Positions 8,404-17,419 of a stretch of 64,000 nt of DNA are shown here, piece after piece. Under the pieces are notes generated by a model. The model worked only from the letters and a program-made list of their open reading frames with translations. It had not been told where the DNA came from and ran no database searches. Both the position numbers and the translations under genes were made by a program. Numbering within the stretch: the stretch's first letter is position 1; every line of letters begins with the position of its first letter. Source of the stretch: Roseivivax halodurans JCM 10272 (GTDB taxonomy: Bacteria; Pseudomonadota; Alphaproteobacteria; Rhodobacterales; Rhodobacteraceae); the NCBI RefSeq assembly GCF_000521785.1, contig NZ_JALZ01000011.1, positions 1-64,000 on the forward strand, read 5' to 3'.

Positions 8404-9342
8404 ATGTCGCGCGACACACGTGTCTGCGTGTTGCTGAACACCGGCTCCGGCGACGGCGACGCGGACGACCGGGCCCGCGAACTCGAAGAAGCCTTCGACC
8501 GCTACCCGACCCGCTTCGAGCTGCGCCGGGTCTCGCCCGGCGTGGGCATCGCCCATGCCTGCCAGCGCGCCATGAAGGACGGCTTCGGCACCATCGCAGC
8601 GGCGGGTGGCGACGGCACCATCGCCGGCGTCGCGGGACAGCTTGCCGGCAGCGGCCGCCGCCTCGGGATCATCCCGATGGGCACGTTCAACTTCGTCGCC
8701 CGCGGGCTCAAGATCCCCGAAACGGTCGAGGGCGCCGTAGAGCTCCTCGCCACCGGCGAGGCGCGGCATCTGCCGGTCGGCGAGGTCAACGGTCAGGTCT
8801 TTCTCAACAACGCGAGCCTCGGCGTCTATCCGTCGGTCCTGCGTGAGCGCGAGGGGACCTACAAGCGCTGGGGCCGGTCGCGCATCGCGGCGCATTGGTC
8901 GGTGATCAAGACCTTCCTGACCTTCCGCCGGCCGGTGAAGATGCAGGTCAGCGTCGGCGGAAAGACGATCCGCCGGAAGACGCCGCTCGCCTTCGTCGGC
9001 CGCAGCGCGTTCCAGCTCGAGCATTACGGCCTCGAGGGCGTTGATGCGGTGCAGCGGGGAGAGTTCGCGCTCTATCTTGCGCCCGACAGCACCCGCTGGG
9101 AGCTTCTCATGCGCGCCATACGCCTTGCGTCCAAGGGCATGGAGGTCGATCGCGACTTCGAGCTGATCACCGGCACCGACATCGTGATCGAAACCTCGCG
9201 CCGCACCCAGACCCTCGCGATGGACGGCGAGCGGTTCAAGATGGAGACGCCGTTCCACTTCCGCATGCACGATCAGGCGCTGCATGTGGTCGCTCCGCCC
9301 CAGAGCGGCCCGGGTTCGGAGACGTCCGACGGAGCGGCATGA
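8404..9342 (+). CDS. Diacylglycerol/sphingoid-type lipid kinase family protein
   Basis: The 312-residue protein has the diacylglycerol-kinase catalytic domain: an N-terminal VLLNTGSG strand-loop, the nucleotide motif [15 protein letters not shown] near residue 67, and [10 protein letters not shown], the usual GT-N-FA motif. It would phosphorylate a lipid alcohol at the membrane (YegS/BmrU-like); the substrate is unknown. I prefer ATG 8404 because AAGG precedes it; an in-frame ATG at 8359 would add 15 residues but lacks a ribosome binding site. Its last four bases overlap the next gene (ATGA), so kinase and metallophosphoesterase are coupled. Confidence 0.85.
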   Translation: MSRDTRVCVLLNTGSGDGDADDRARELEEAFDRYPTRFELRRVSPGVGIAHACQRAMKDGFGTIAAAGGDGTIAGVAGQLAGSGRRLGIIPMGTFNFVARGLKIPETVEGAVELLATGEARHLPVGEVNGQVFLNNASLGVYPSVLREREGTYKRWGRSRIAAHWSVIKTFLTFRRPVKMQVSVGGKTIRRKTPLAFVGRSAFQLEHYGLEGVDAVQRGEFALYLAPDSTRWELLMRAIRLASKGMEVDRDFELITGTDIVIETSRRTQTLAMDGERFKMETPFHFRMHDQALHVVAPPQSGPGSETSDGAA

Positions 9343-10136
9343 CCGCGACACTGGTTCATCTGTCCGATCTGCATTTCGGCCGCGACCGGCCGGAACTGCT
9401 GCAGCCTCTGATCGACGAGGTGAACGGCGCTGGGGCCGATCTCGTCGTCGTGTCGGGCGACCTGACGCAACGCGCCCGCCACGAGCAATTCCGCTCCGCA
9501 CGCGCGTTCCTCGACCGGCTCACCGCTCCCGTGCTCGCCATCCCCGGAAACCACGACACGCCTCTCGACAATCTGGCGGTGCGCCTCCTGCGCCCCTGGG
9601 GCCGCTTCCGCAAGCATATCAGCCGCGACCTCGAACCCTCGCACGAGGGCGAGGGATATCTCGTCGCGGGCATGAACACAGCCGATCCGCAGGCCTGGCA
9701 GCGGGGACGCCTGCGCTGGAGGTCGCTCGTGCGGGCCGGCGACCGGATGAAGGCCGCGCATGCCTCGGGCCGCCTCGGCGTCCTCGCGATGCACCATCCC
9801 CCGGAACACATGCCCGAAGACGAGAAGTCGCGGATGCGCGGCGCGGATCCCGCGCTGAGCGCCCTGAGTGCCCAAGGCGCGGACATCGTGCTCTGCGGGC
9901 ACCTCCATGTCTGGCGCGCCATGCCGTTCCGCGCCACCGCGGGCCTGCTGCTGGTGCAGGCGGGCACCGGCCTCTCGACCCGGGTGCGGGGCGAGCCGAA
10001 CGACCTCAACATCCTGAGGATCGAGGGCCGCAAGGTCACGGTCGAGCGCCGCGGGGCAGGGGAAGATCTTCGCTTCTCGACGCTCTCGCGCACGCGCTTC
10101 GAAAAGGTCGACGGGCGCTGGCGCACCCTGCGCTGA
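9339..10136 (+). CDS. Metallophosphoesterase
   Basis: This 265-residue protein has all calcineurin-like motifs in order: SDLHFG (Asp and His), [14 protein letters not shown] and [10 protein letters not shown]. It is expected to bind two metal ions and hydrolyse a phosphoester, possibly a cyclic nucleotide or a phospholipid product. It has no signal peptide, so it is cytosolic. The start overlaps the stop of the lipid kinase gene by 4 nt, suggesting a linked role, for example removing a phosphate that the kinase adds; that link is inference. Confidence 0.9.
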   Translation: MTATLVHLSDLHFGRDRPELLQPLIDEVNGAGADLVVVSGDLTQRARHEQFRSARAFLDRLTAPVLAIPGNHDTPLDNLAVRLLRPWGRFRKHISRDLEPSHEGEGYLVAGMNTADPQAWQRGRLRWRSLVRAGDRMKAAHASGRLGVLAMHHPPEHMPEDEKSRMRGADPALSALSAQGADIVLCGHLHVWRAMPFRATAGLLLVQAGTGLSTRVRGEPNDLNILRIEGRKVTVERRGAGEDLRFSTLSRTRFEKVDGRWRTLR

Positions 10137-10199
10137 GCGCCTTCCGCAACGTGATGCCCCTCGGCGTGCGGAAAGGCCCAAATTTTCGGTTCGACCCCC

Positions 10200-10228
10200 T
10201 TGGCACCCCCGAATTGCTCGTCTATACG
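10200..10228 (+). promoter_or_regulatory. Promoter of tRNA-Leu
   Basis: TTGGCA (10200-10205), a 17-nt spacer and TATACG (10223-10228) form a good sigma-70 promoter. The transcript would begin about 15-20 bases before the mature tRNA. Confidence 0.6.
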
Positions 10229-10251
10229 CCCGCCATCCAAGCCAAGACAGT

Positions 10252-10338
10252 GCGGTCGTGGCGGAATTGGTAGACGCGCAGCGTTGAGGTCGCTGTGGGA
10301 TAACACCCGTGGAAGTTCGAGTCTTCTCGACCGCACCA
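10252..10338 (+). tRNA. tRNA-Leu (GAG)
   Basis: The 87-base gene has acceptor stem GCGGTCG / CGACCGC, discriminator A and an encoded CCA end (10336-10338). The D-loop contains TTGGTAGAC. The anticodon arm is CAGCG-TTGAGGT-CGCTG, giving anticodon GAG, which reads CUC and CUU. The long variable arm expected for a class II leucine tRNA is present (TGGGATAACACCCG). The T arm is GGAAG-TTCGAGT-CTTCT with one G-U pair. Confidence 0.95.
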
Positions 10339-10675
10339 TCTTTGGCCTGAGAGCGGCGCCGCCGAGACCCCCAGGGTCCGGTCGGCACCTTGCTCCGGAA
10401 GCGACGAAGGTCGCTCTCTTGGCTGGAAAACTTTCCTTATTTACATCAGAGCCGTACGACGATTCCAAACATCCGGGATGATCGTCGTCCTATTCCTGAC
10501 ATCTCCCGGCCTCGCGCCGCGGAGAGGCGGCTATCGGCTGCGATATCTGCGGGGATATGCCGGTCGGCACGTCCGGCGCGCAAGTTGCGTCGGGACCCTG
10601 CGTGGCTCGTCCCGTCGGCCGCTCTGTGATGGAGCCCCCGGCCTGCAAGACCGAGAGCTCCATACTCACTGCAAC
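10339..10675. other. Intergenic region after tRNA-Leu
   Basis: This 337-base gap has no supported gene. A small hairpin AGCGAC-GAAG-GTCGCT (10400-10415) followed by CTCTT may end the tRNA transcript. The remainder is GC-rich, with several short inverted repeats and no recognised element. The phoX stop codon lies at its right edge. Confidence 0.4.
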
Positions 10676-12622
10676 TTATCCGACAGCTTCACCGTCGGCG
10701 CGCTTGACCGTCACGATGGCCGAGCGGGGCAGCATGCCCTCGCCATCTGGGAACGGGGCGCCCGGGTGCTGGATGCCGACGAACATCGTCCGCCGATCCG
10801 ACGACCAGGTCAGACCCGTCACTTCGCTGCCGTTCGGGCCGGTCAGGAAGCGGCGGATCTCGCCGGTCTCGGGATCGCCCGCGAGCATCTGGTTGTTGCC
10901 CATGCCCTCGAATTCACCCTCGTTGCTGTCGTCGCCATCGGTCTGGATCCAGATCAGACCCGTGGTGTCGATCTGCATTCCATCCGGCGAGTTGAAGAGG
11001 TTGCCGGCGTTGATGTTGTCGGACCCGGCATAGGGGCCGTCCTTGTGAACCTCCGGGTTGCCGGCCATAACGTAGAGGTCCCACTCGAACGCCTCGCTGC
11101 CGTGATCGCCGCCTTCGGGGCGCCAGCGCACGATCTGACCGTATTCGTTGGTCTCGCGCGGGTTCGGCGCGTTGACCTCCATCGGATCGCCACCCTCGTT
11201 GGTGACGATGTTGCCGTCGTCATCGGTCGCGCCGCGCCGCGAATTGTTGGTCAGGCAGCAATAGCCCTCGGGCGCGGTCGGATTGACGGCGATCCATTCG
11301 GGACGGTCCATGGTGGTCGCACCGACCTCGGAGGCGGCCGTGCGGGTGAAGATCGCGATCTCGGCGGCCTCCATTCCGGTGGCCTCGGGCGTCAGCGCCA
11401 CCCAGCGTCCGCTCTGATCGTCCGAGAAGGTCGCGGCAAAGAGCTGACCCTCGACCAGAAGCGTCGAGGTGTCGCCGCCCTCCTCGTAGGGGGCGCGGCT
11501 CACCCATTTGTACATGAACTCGCCACGTTCGTCGTCGCCCATGTAGACAACCAGCCGGTTGTCCTCGGCGAGCGCATAGGCCGCGTTCTCGTGCTTGAAG
11601 CGGCCGAGCGCTGTGTGCTTCACGGGCGTCGAGCTTGCGTCGCTCGGGTCGATCTCCACGATCCAGCCGGCGCGGTGAGGCTCGTTCGGTGTCGTGGAGA
11701 CGTCGAACCGCGGATCGTAGAGGTGGTAATTGTACCCCCAGCCCTCGGCCGCGATGCCGTAGCGGGCGTAGCCCGCGGCGATCTTCTCGTCCGTCGGCAT
11801 CTCTCCGGTCGCGCCGAAATAGCCGTTGAAGTTCTCCTCGCAGGTTAGATAGGTCCCCCAGGGCGTCCGGCCCGAGCCGCAATTGTTGAACGTACCGAGC
11901 GATTGCGTGCCGGTCGGATCGTCCTCGGTCTGCAGCAGCGCGTGACCGGCGGCGGGGCCGTCGATCGACATGGGCGTGTTGTGTGTGATGCGGCGGTTGT
12001 AGGGGCTGTCGACCACCACGGACCAGCCGGTCTCGCCTTCCGCCACTTCCATCACCGTCACGCCCTGGAAGTTCTGCAGGCGCAGGACGTCGTCGGCCGA
12101 GCTCGGTGCGCGCTCCTCCTCGAGGCTGTTGGCCTCGGCGGTGGTCGATCCGACGAGGTTGATGTCGTTGTTGGTGTATTCACTGTTCGCCACGAGGATC
12201 TCGCGGCCGTCGATCGAGAAGAGCTCCATCCCGTCGGTGTTCTCGCCGAAGACGCGGTCGGAACCCTCGGTCGGGATACCCGTCTCCTGGCTGAACTCGG
12301 GCGCGTCGGAGAAGAGCGGATCGCCCCACCGCACAAGCACCTGCCAATCGTATCCGCCGGGCACGTGAACCGTCCCGTCGGTCTGTGCGGCAATCTGCTC
12401 GAACGGGAAGCGCCCGGCGCCCTGCGCCAGCGCCGTCGAGCCGCGGAGGGCCGCGGTGCCCATGACCGCCGCGCCGGAGCCGAAGGCCAGAACGCCCCCG
12501 AGGAAACCGCGGCGGGAGATCGCGCGCTCGACCACGCGATCGAACTCCTGCGTCTTGGCGCGCGGGAAACGTGCCTCGTCCCACTCATCGAACGTGAGAC
12601 CGTGGTGCGTGTCGTCTTTCAT
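10676..12622 (-). CDS. phoX: PhoX-family alkaline phosphatase (Tat-exported)
   Basis: The 648-residue protein belongs to the PhoX/DUF839 family, calcium- and iron-dependent phosphomonoesterases that release phosphate outside the cytoplasm. A twin-arginine signal (ISRRGFLGG, Arg37-Arg38, then a hydrophobic stretch ending ALAQ) means folded export. Family-typical pieces are NCGSGRTPWGTYLTCEENF, a GWIVEIDP strand, the KHENAAYALAED stretch and RAGWIVE; many acidic metal-binding residues follow. I start at 12622 because CAGGG lies at normal spacing; ATG 12631 would add three residues. Phosphate control is expected from the family, but I see only a poor PHO-box match upstream. Confidence 0.9.
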   Translation of the reverse strand: MKDDTHHGLTFDEWDEARFPRAKTQEFDRVVERAISRRGFLGGVLAFGSGAAVMGTAALRGSTALAQGAGRFPFEQIAAQTDGTVHVPGGYDWQVLVRWGDPLFSDAPEFSQETGIPTEGSDRVFGENTDGMELFSIDGREILVANSEYTNNDINLVGSTTAEANSLEEERAPSSADDVLRLQNFQGVTVMEVAEGETGWSVVVDSPYNRRITHNTPMSIDGPAAGHALLQTEDDPTGTQSLGTFNNCGSGRTPWGTYLTCEENFNGYFGATGEMPTDEKIAAGYARYGIAAEGWGYNYHLYDPRFDVSTTPNEPHRAGWIVEIDPSDASSTPVKHTALGRFKHENAAYALAEDNRLVVYMGDDERGEFMYKWVSRAPYEEGGDTSTLLVEGQLFAATFSDDQSGRWVALTPEATGMEAAEIAIFTRTAASEVGATTMDRPEWIAVNPTAPEGYCCLTNNSRRGATDDDGNIVTNEGGDPMEVNAPNPRETNEYGQIVRWRPEGGDHGSEAFEWDLYVMAGNPEVHKDGPYAGSDNINAGNLFNSPDGMQIDTTGLIWIQTDGDDSNEGEFEGMGNNQMLAGDPETGEIRRFLTGPNGSEVTGLTWSSDRRTMFVGIQHPGAPFPDGEGMLPRSAIVTVKRADGEAVG

Positions 12623-12912
12623 GCCATCCATCCCTGAGATGCAAATTGTTCTGCCCCGGACGAGCGATCGTCCACCGGAAGACGGCTAGACTCGAAGTTT
12701 AACACTGCGATGACGGACGGTGCGACAAAAGATCCCGCCCGGACGGTCTCGGGAGGCACCTGGCAGCTCGAAACGTCACGCTCCCGCGTCTTTCGTCCGT
12801 TGGTGCAAGGTGATAAGTGCGGGCCGCTGCCCGGACGAAAAGGCGCCGTCAATCGGCGAGCAGGCCTTGCCGAGCCGTTCGGCCCCGCAGATCGAGAAGA
12901 CACCAGGCGAAC

Positions 12913-13938
12913 ATGAGCACAGACCACGGAAAAGAAGAGATATCCGCCGTTCGGCGTGCCGCACGTCTCTCCGTCGCGCCGATGATCGACTGGACCGACC
13001 GGCATTGCCGGATGTTCCACCGGACGTTGTCGACGGAGGCGCTGCTCTATACCGAGATGGTCACAGCGCCGGCCCTCGTGCGGGGCGGTGCGCTGCATCT
13101 GCTCGACTTCTCGCCCGAAGAGCTTCCGGTGGCGCTGCAGCTCGGCGGGTCCGATCCGGCAGAGCTCGCCGAAGCGGCGCGGATGGGCGAGGCGCAGGGC
13201 TATGCCGAGATCAACCTCAATTGCGGCTGCCCGTCGGACCGCGTGCAATCGGGCACGTTCGGCGCCGTCATGATGACCGAGCCCCAGCGGGTGGCCGATT
13301 GCGTGCGCGCCATGCGCGAGGCCGTGGACGTCGAGGTCACGGTAAAGTGCCGCATCGGCGTCGACGACCAGGATCCCGAAGCCGTGTTGCCGGACTTCCT
13401 CAGCCGCATCCTCGACGCGGGCTGTGCGCGCGTCGCGGTGCATGCCCGCAAGGCGTGGCTCCAGGGCCTCTCGCCCAAGGAGAACCGCGACATTCCGCCC
13501 CTCGATTACGATCTCGTGGCACGGATGAAGCAGAGCTTTCCCGACCTGCACATCTCGCTCAACGGCGGAGTGCAGAGCCTCGAGGAGGCCGCGGCCCATC
13601 TTCGCGCCGGGTTCGACGGCGTGATGATCGGCCGCGCGGCCTACCAGCGCCCCTGGGACATCCTGGCCGGGGCGGATGCGGAGATCTTCGGCAAGGATAG
13701 CACCGCGCCGGAGCCCGGTGACGTGGCGCGCATCATGCGCCCCTACATCGCCGATCACGTGGCGGCGGGCGGCAGGCCGCATCAGGTGACCCGGCACATG
13801 CTCGGGCTCTTTGCCGGTCGCCCCGGGGCGCGCGCCTGGCGCCGGACGCTGTCCGAAGCCGCGAGCCGTCCGGGCGCCGGGGTCGAGATCCTCGACGAGG
13901 CCCTCGATGCCGTCGAAGGCGAGGCCCGGGCGGCCTAG
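12913..13938 (+). CDS. dusA: tRNA-dihydrouridine(20/20a) synthase
   Basis: The 341-residue FMN enzyme reduces uridine to dihydrouridine in tRNA D-loops. It starts in a TIM barrel with SVAPMIDWTDRHCR, the DusA-type N-terminus. The catalytic cysteine is in INLNCGCPSDRVQSGTFGA, and VHARKAWLQGLSPKENR and GVMIGRAAYQRPW are DusA-specific. The start at 12913 follows AGGCGAAC; upstream in-frame codons are Arg-rich and unlike protein. Its stop codon overlaps that of the convergent DUF1289 gene within one CTAG. Confidence 0.95.
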   Translation: MSTDHGKEEISAVRRAARLSVAPMIDWTDRHCRMFHRTLSTEALLYTEMVTAPALVRGGALHLLDFSPEELPVALQLGGSDPAELAEAARMGEAQGYAEINLNCGCPSDRVQSGTFGAVMMTEPQRVADCVRAMREAVDVEVTVKCRIGVDDQDPEAVLPDFLSRILDAGCARVAVHARKAWLQGLSPKENRDIPPLDYDLVARMKQSFPDLHISLNGGVQSLEEAAAHLRAGFDGVMIGRAAYQRPWDILAGADAEIFGKDSTAPEPGDVARIMRPYIADHVAAGGRPHQVTRHMLGLFAGRPGARAWRRTLSEAASRPGAGVEILDEALDAVEGEARAA

Positions 13939-14147
13939 ACCCGCCGGCGTCCCGACGCGCCGCCCCGGCGCCGTGCCAGTTGCGGCGCACGCTCCGGCAG
14001 CTCGTCCATGATCCGGCGACGGTCTTCGGGGGTCATCCGCGCCCAGCCGGTGATCTCGTCGATCGTGCGCAGGCAGCCGACGCAGAGCCGTGCCTCGGGA
14101 TGGATCTGGCAGATCTTTGTGCAGGGGCTCTCGATCTCGCCGCTCAT
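13935..14147 (-). CDS. DUF1289 Cys-rich protein
   Basis: The 70-residue protein carries the DUF1289 signature: Cys9, Cys13, Cys22 and Cys25 in PCTKIC...LCVGCLRTIDEI, which probably bind zinc or an Fe-S cluster. The GW-M-PEDRRRIMDELPER helix and a basic tail follow. Function is unknown. It is the last gene of the ccmI-ruvX operon: its ATG overlaps the ruvX stop by four bases. Its TAG stop (13937-13935) shares the palindrome CTAG with the dusA stop on the other strand. Confidence 0.85.
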   Translation of the reverse strand: MSGEIESPCTKICQIHPEARLCVGCLRTIDEITGWARMTPEDRRRIMDELPERAPQLARRRGGASGRRRV

Positions 14148-14623
14148 GTCGCCTCGCTGCGCAGATGCCGGAGCCGGTCGAGCGCGCCCTGCAGGATGAC
14201 CGAGGCCGCCACGTGATCGATCACCTCGGCGCGCTTGGCGCGCGAGGTGTCCGCCTCGAGGAGGGCCCGCTCGGCGGCGACGGTCGAGAGCCGCTCGTCC
14301 CAGAACCCGATCGGCCCGTCCCAGAGCCGCGATAAGTTGCGCGCGAAGGCCCGCGTCGACTGGCAGCGCGGCCCCTCGCTTCCGTCCATGTTGCGCGGCA
14401 GGCCGAGGATCACGCCACCGATCTCGCGCGCGGCGAAGATCGCCAGCAGCCGCTCCGCATCCGCCGTGAACTTCTTGCGCTTCACGGTCTCGAGCGGCGT
14501 TGCCACCGAGAGGAGCCGGTCCGAAACCGCGACGCCCACCGTCTTGTCTCCGAGATCGAGCCCCGACAGGGCGGCGCGGGCGGGCAGGGCGGCCGCGAAG
14601 TCCTGGATATCCTCGTGGATCAT
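14144..14623 (-). CDS. ruvX: Holliday junction resolvase-like RuvX/YqgF
   Basis: The 159-residue protein is a RNase H-fold nuclease of the YqgF family, linked to pre-16S rRNA processing and sometimes called a Holliday junction resolvase. The first acidic motif is GLDLGDKTVGVAVSD (about 20-34); GGVILGLPRNMDGSEGPR and FWDERLSTVAAE give the other conserved parts, with a late DHVAASVILQGALD helix carrying the last acidic residue. It overlaps ccmI upstream and the DUF1289 gene downstream by four bases each (ATGA), so the three are one translation-coupled operon. Confidence 0.93.
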   Translation of the reverse strand: MIHEDIQDFAAALPARAALSGLDLGDKTVGVAVSDRLLSVATPLETVKRKKFTADAERLLAIFAAREIGGVILGLPRNMDGSEGPRCQSTRAFARNLSRLWDGPIGFWDERLSTVAAERALLEADTSRAKRAEVIDHVAASVILQGALDRLRHLRSEAT

Positions 14624-15852
14624 TCCAGCGCCCCCGCGTCTCTCGCCGCACCGCGGAGGCGCTCCAGCGCCTGCGCCTCGCCCTCGTAGGCCGCCTCGGC
14701 CGCCTCCAGCGCCTCCGCCGCGCGCTCCCGCTCTCCGAGCACGCCGAGCGAGGAGATGAGCCGCACCCACTCGTCGACGCTGCCGCCATCCGACATGAGC
14801 CGTTCCGACAGGCCCGAGACCATCCCGCGGATCATCTCGTCGCGGGCGCCGGGATCCATCTCCTCGGCCGCGCGCATCTGCTCCCGGCTCGGCCCGGGCC
14901 CGGGCGCCGCCATCTCGGGCAGACGGTAATCGGTGACGCCCGCCCGCTGCGCCATCGCCTCGATCTGGCCGCGCACCGGCGCGACCCACGGATCGCCCGC
15001 GGCACTGCCGCGCAGAAGCTCGTCCCAGATCCGGAAGGCCCGGTCCGGCCGCCCCGTCTGCGCATAGGAGAGGCCCAGGTAGTAGCGCGCCGGTCCATTC
15101 TGCGGGTCGCGCTCGAGCGCCTGCCGAAATGCGCTCTCGGCCTCGGGCGAGACGTATCCGCCGGCCGCGAGCACCATCATGTCGCCGAGATCGGCGTAGT
15201 CCTTCGCATTCGCCTCGGCCCCGCGGATCTCCACGATCCGCCGCTGCGCCTTCCAGGCCGCCGAGTAATTGCCCAAGGCCGCCTCGGAGCGCGCGAGCAG
15301 CTGGAAGCCCTGCAGATCGTCGGGCCGCTCCGCCACGGCGCCGCGCAGGCGCTGGACGAGATCGCGGTACTCCGCGCTCGCCTCGGCGTTGGTCTGGTCC
15401 GGCACCTGCGCTTCGGCATCCGCCTGTGCGGGCCGGCTGGCGCGCGCCTCTTCCGCGCGGGCGATCCGGGTCTTGAGCGAGAGATCGCCATATCCCGGAG
15501 CGCCGAGCCACGCGTAAAGCCCGAAGCCGCCTCCGACGACCGCCGCCACGATGAGAGCCGCGACCGCACGCCCGAAGGTCTTCGGCTGATCGCTGCCTGC
15601 GGAATCCGCGCTCACTCGTGCATCGGCGGCCAGCAGGCGCCGCGACACTTCGGTGCGCAGGCGCTCGGCCTCCTCCTCGGCGATGACGCCGCGGGCGCGG
15701 TCGCGCTCCACTTCCTTCAGCTGATCGCGGTAGACATGCAGGTCGAAGGCCTCGCCGGCACGCGTGTCGCGCCGCCCCCGCAGCAGCGAGAACGCCAGCA
15801 GGAGGCCCACCAGCGCCGCAAGCGCGCCCGCGAGGAACAGGAAGTCGGTCAT
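14620..15852 (-). CDS. ccmI: Cytochrome c biogenesis protein CcmI
   Basis: The 410-residue membrane protein is the apocytochrome c chaperone of the system I heme-attachment machinery. It has two transmembrane helices (about 4-22 and 92-113) separated by a cytoplasmic loop with the family motif VYRDQLKEVERDRARGVI and a leucine-rich helix, then a periplasmic TPR domain (about 165-300) that binds apocytochrome tails. GGAGG precedes the ATG at 15852. Other ccm genes are not here. It is divergent from soxB and starts the ccmI-ruvX-DUF1289 operon. Confidence 0.92.
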   Translation of the reverse strand: MTDFLFLAGALAALVGLLLAFSLLRGRRDTRAGEAFDLHVYRDQLKEVERDRARGVIAEEEAERLRTEVSRRLLAADARVSADSAGSDQPKTFGRAVAALIVAAVVGGGFGLYAWLGAPGYGDLSLKTRIARAEEARASRPAQADAEAQVPDQTNAEASAEYRDLVQRLRGAVAERPDDLQGFQLLARSEAALGNYSAAWKAQRRIVEIRGAEANAKDYADLGDMMVLAAGGYVSPEAESAFRQALERDPQNGPARYYLGLSYAQTGRPDRAFRIWDELLRGSAAGDPWVAPVRGQIEAMAQRAGVTDYRLPEMAAPGPGPSREQMRAAEEMDPGARDEMIRGMVSGLSERLMSDGGSVDEWVRLISSLGVLGERERAAEALEAAEAAYEGEAQALERLRGAARDAGALE

Positions 15853-15869
15853 GCATCCTCCGTACAGTC

Positions 15870-15921
15870 TCACGGGGTCATATCCCGCCGTCCATCGTGC
15901 CGAAAGGGCAAAACCCCGTGA
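15870..15921. promoter_or_regulatory. 9-bp inverted repeat between ccmI and soxB
   Basis: TCACGGGGT (15870-15878) pairs perfectly with ACCCCGTGA (15913-15921) across a 34-nt loop. In the ccmI transcript it would form a long hairpin ending about 18 bases before the start codon. It could equally be a DNA operator. A second small inverted repeat, CCGTCG-CATAA-CGACGG, is at 15966-15982. I do not recognise a riboswitch core. Confidence 0.4.
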
Positions 15922-16056
15922 CCGCGGGGGCGTGGTGTCGCGCCCGGCCCGCCCATGTCGCAAACCCGTCGCATAACGACGGAACCAGCAGCGGCGGACG
16001 ATGCGAGGCGGGGCAATGAGGGGGAAATCGACACCCCCGACGGGAGGGCCGCGCCC

Positions 16057-17304
16057 ATGAAGCACTACTCCGCTTTTGCCATCGCCCGCGAGGCCCTGCG
16101 CGGCCATACGGGCTGGGAACGCGCCTGGCGTGCCGCGTCCCCCAAGAAGCATTACGACGTGATCATCGTCGGAGCGGGCGGACACGGCCTCGCCACCGCG
16201 TACTACCTCGGCAAGAACTTCGGCATCACCAACGTCGCGGTGATCGAGAAGGGCTGGCTCGGCGGCGGCAATACCGGCCGCAACACCACGATCATCCGCT
16301 CGAACTACCTACAGGATCCCTCCGCGGCGATCTACGAAAAGTCGCGCTCGCTCTACGAGACGATGAGCCAGGACCTCAACTACAACGTCATGTACTCCCC
16401 CCGCGGCGTCATGATGCTGGCCCAGACCGAGCACGAGGTCCGCGGCTACCGCCGCACCGCCCATGCCAACGCGCTCCAGGGCGTCGAGACGCAGTTCATC
16501 ACGCCCGAACGCGTCAAGGAGCTCTGCCCGATCATCGAACTCAAGGGCCCGCGCTATCCGGTCCTCGGCGCGCTCTGGCAGCCGCGGGCCGGCACGGCCC
16601 GCCACGACGCGGTCGCCTGGGGCTATGCGCGCGCCTGCTCGGCGATGGGCATGGACATCATCCAGAAATGCGAGGTCACCGGCGTGCGCTCCGAGAACGG
16701 CCGCGTCACGGGCGTCTCGACCTCGAAGGGCGAGATCGGCTGCGACAAGCTCTGCATGGTCGTCGCGGGGCACTCGGGCCACCTCGCCGAGATGGCGGGC
16801 TTCCGGCTGCCGATCGAGAGCGTGGCGCTGCAGGCGCTCGTTTCCGAACCGATCAAGCCCTGCATGGACGTCGTCGTCATGGCCAACACCGTGCACGGCT
16901 ACATGAGCCAGTCCGACAAGGGCGAGATGGTCATCGGCGGCGGCGCGGACGGCTACAACAACTACACCCAGCGCGGCTCCTTCCACCATATCGAGGAGAC
17001 CGTGCGGGCCCTCATCGAGACCTTCCCGATGATCAGCCGCCTCAAGATGCTGCGCCAATGGGGCGGGATCGTCGACATGACCGGTGACCGCTCGCCGATC
17101 ATCTCGACCACGCCCCTGACTGGCTGCTTCATCAATTGCGGCTGGGGCACGGGGGGCTTCAAGGCGATCCCGGGATCGGGCTGGGCGACCGCCGAGATGA
17201 TCGCAAAGGGCACGCCGGGACCGCTCGCCGCGGAGTTCGGTCTCAACCGGTTCCGTGAGGGCCGCTTCATCGACGAATCGGTCGCCGCGGGGGTCGCTCA
17301 CTGA
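16057..17304 (+). CDS. soxB: Sarcosine oxidase subunit beta
   Basis: The 415-residue flavoprotein subunit carries the FAD and the FMN site of heterotetrameric sarcosine oxidase, which converts sarcosine to glycine with hydrogen peroxide and a methylene-tetrahydrofolate or formaldehyde product. The Rossmann motif is VIIVGAGGHGLATAYYLG (about 34-51); GGNTGRNTTIIRSNY and the C-terminal FINCGWGTGGFKAIPGSGW are family hallmarks. The length equals the family norm. GGGAGGG precedes the ATG at 16057; upstream in-frame codons are not conserved. soxD, soxA and soxG follow, with one extra gene in between. Confidence 0.96.
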   Translation: MKHYSAFAIAREALRGHTGWERAWRAASPKKHYDVIIVGAGGHGLATAYYLGKNFGITNVAVIEKGWLGGGNTGRNTTIIRSNYLQDPSAAIYEKSRSLYETMSQDLNYNVMYSPRGVMMLAQTEHEVRGYRRTAHANALQGVETQFITPERVKELCPIIELKGPRYPVLGALWQPRAGTARHDAVAWGYARACSAMGMDIIQKCEVTGVRSENGRVTGVSTSKGEIGCDKLCMVVAGHSGHLAEMAGFRLPIESVALQALVSEPIKPCMDVVVMANTVHGYMSQSDKGEMVIGGGADGYNNYTQRGSFHHIEETVRALIETFPMISRLKMLRQWGGIVDMTGDRSPIISTTPLTGCFINCGWGTGGFKAIPGSGWATAEMIAKGTPGPLAAEFGLNRFREGRFIDESVAAGVAH

Positions 17305-17419
17305 TGGAAAATCGCGTGTCCTCTCAGGCGGAAGTACGCCACGTCACGGAATTCGCCGGAACTTTTCGATGGGGCAAAGCCGTTCCTTCGGCAAATCGAA
17401 TGTATCCGGAGACCGCAAG

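Noticed and set aside
10339-10675. An integrase attachment site or island next to tRNA-Leu
   Set aside because: No integrase gene, no repeat of the tRNA 3' end nearby, and the flanking genes are ordinary chromosomal genes.
12704-12730. PHO-box-like sequence upstream of phoX (CCGTCAT...GTGTTAA on the minus strand)
   Set aside because: Only one half-site is good; the second matches 4 of 7 and the third is out of the 11-base register.
15853-16056. Glycine riboswitch near the sarcosine oxidase genes
   Set aside because: Only a simple inverted repeat is present; the conserved glycine aptamer core is not.
17358-17384. GGAAC-N18-CGTT before the inserted sox gene, resembling an EcfG stress promoter
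   Set aside because: Known spacing is 16-17 bases, one element alone is weak, and I cannot show that this organism has EcfG.
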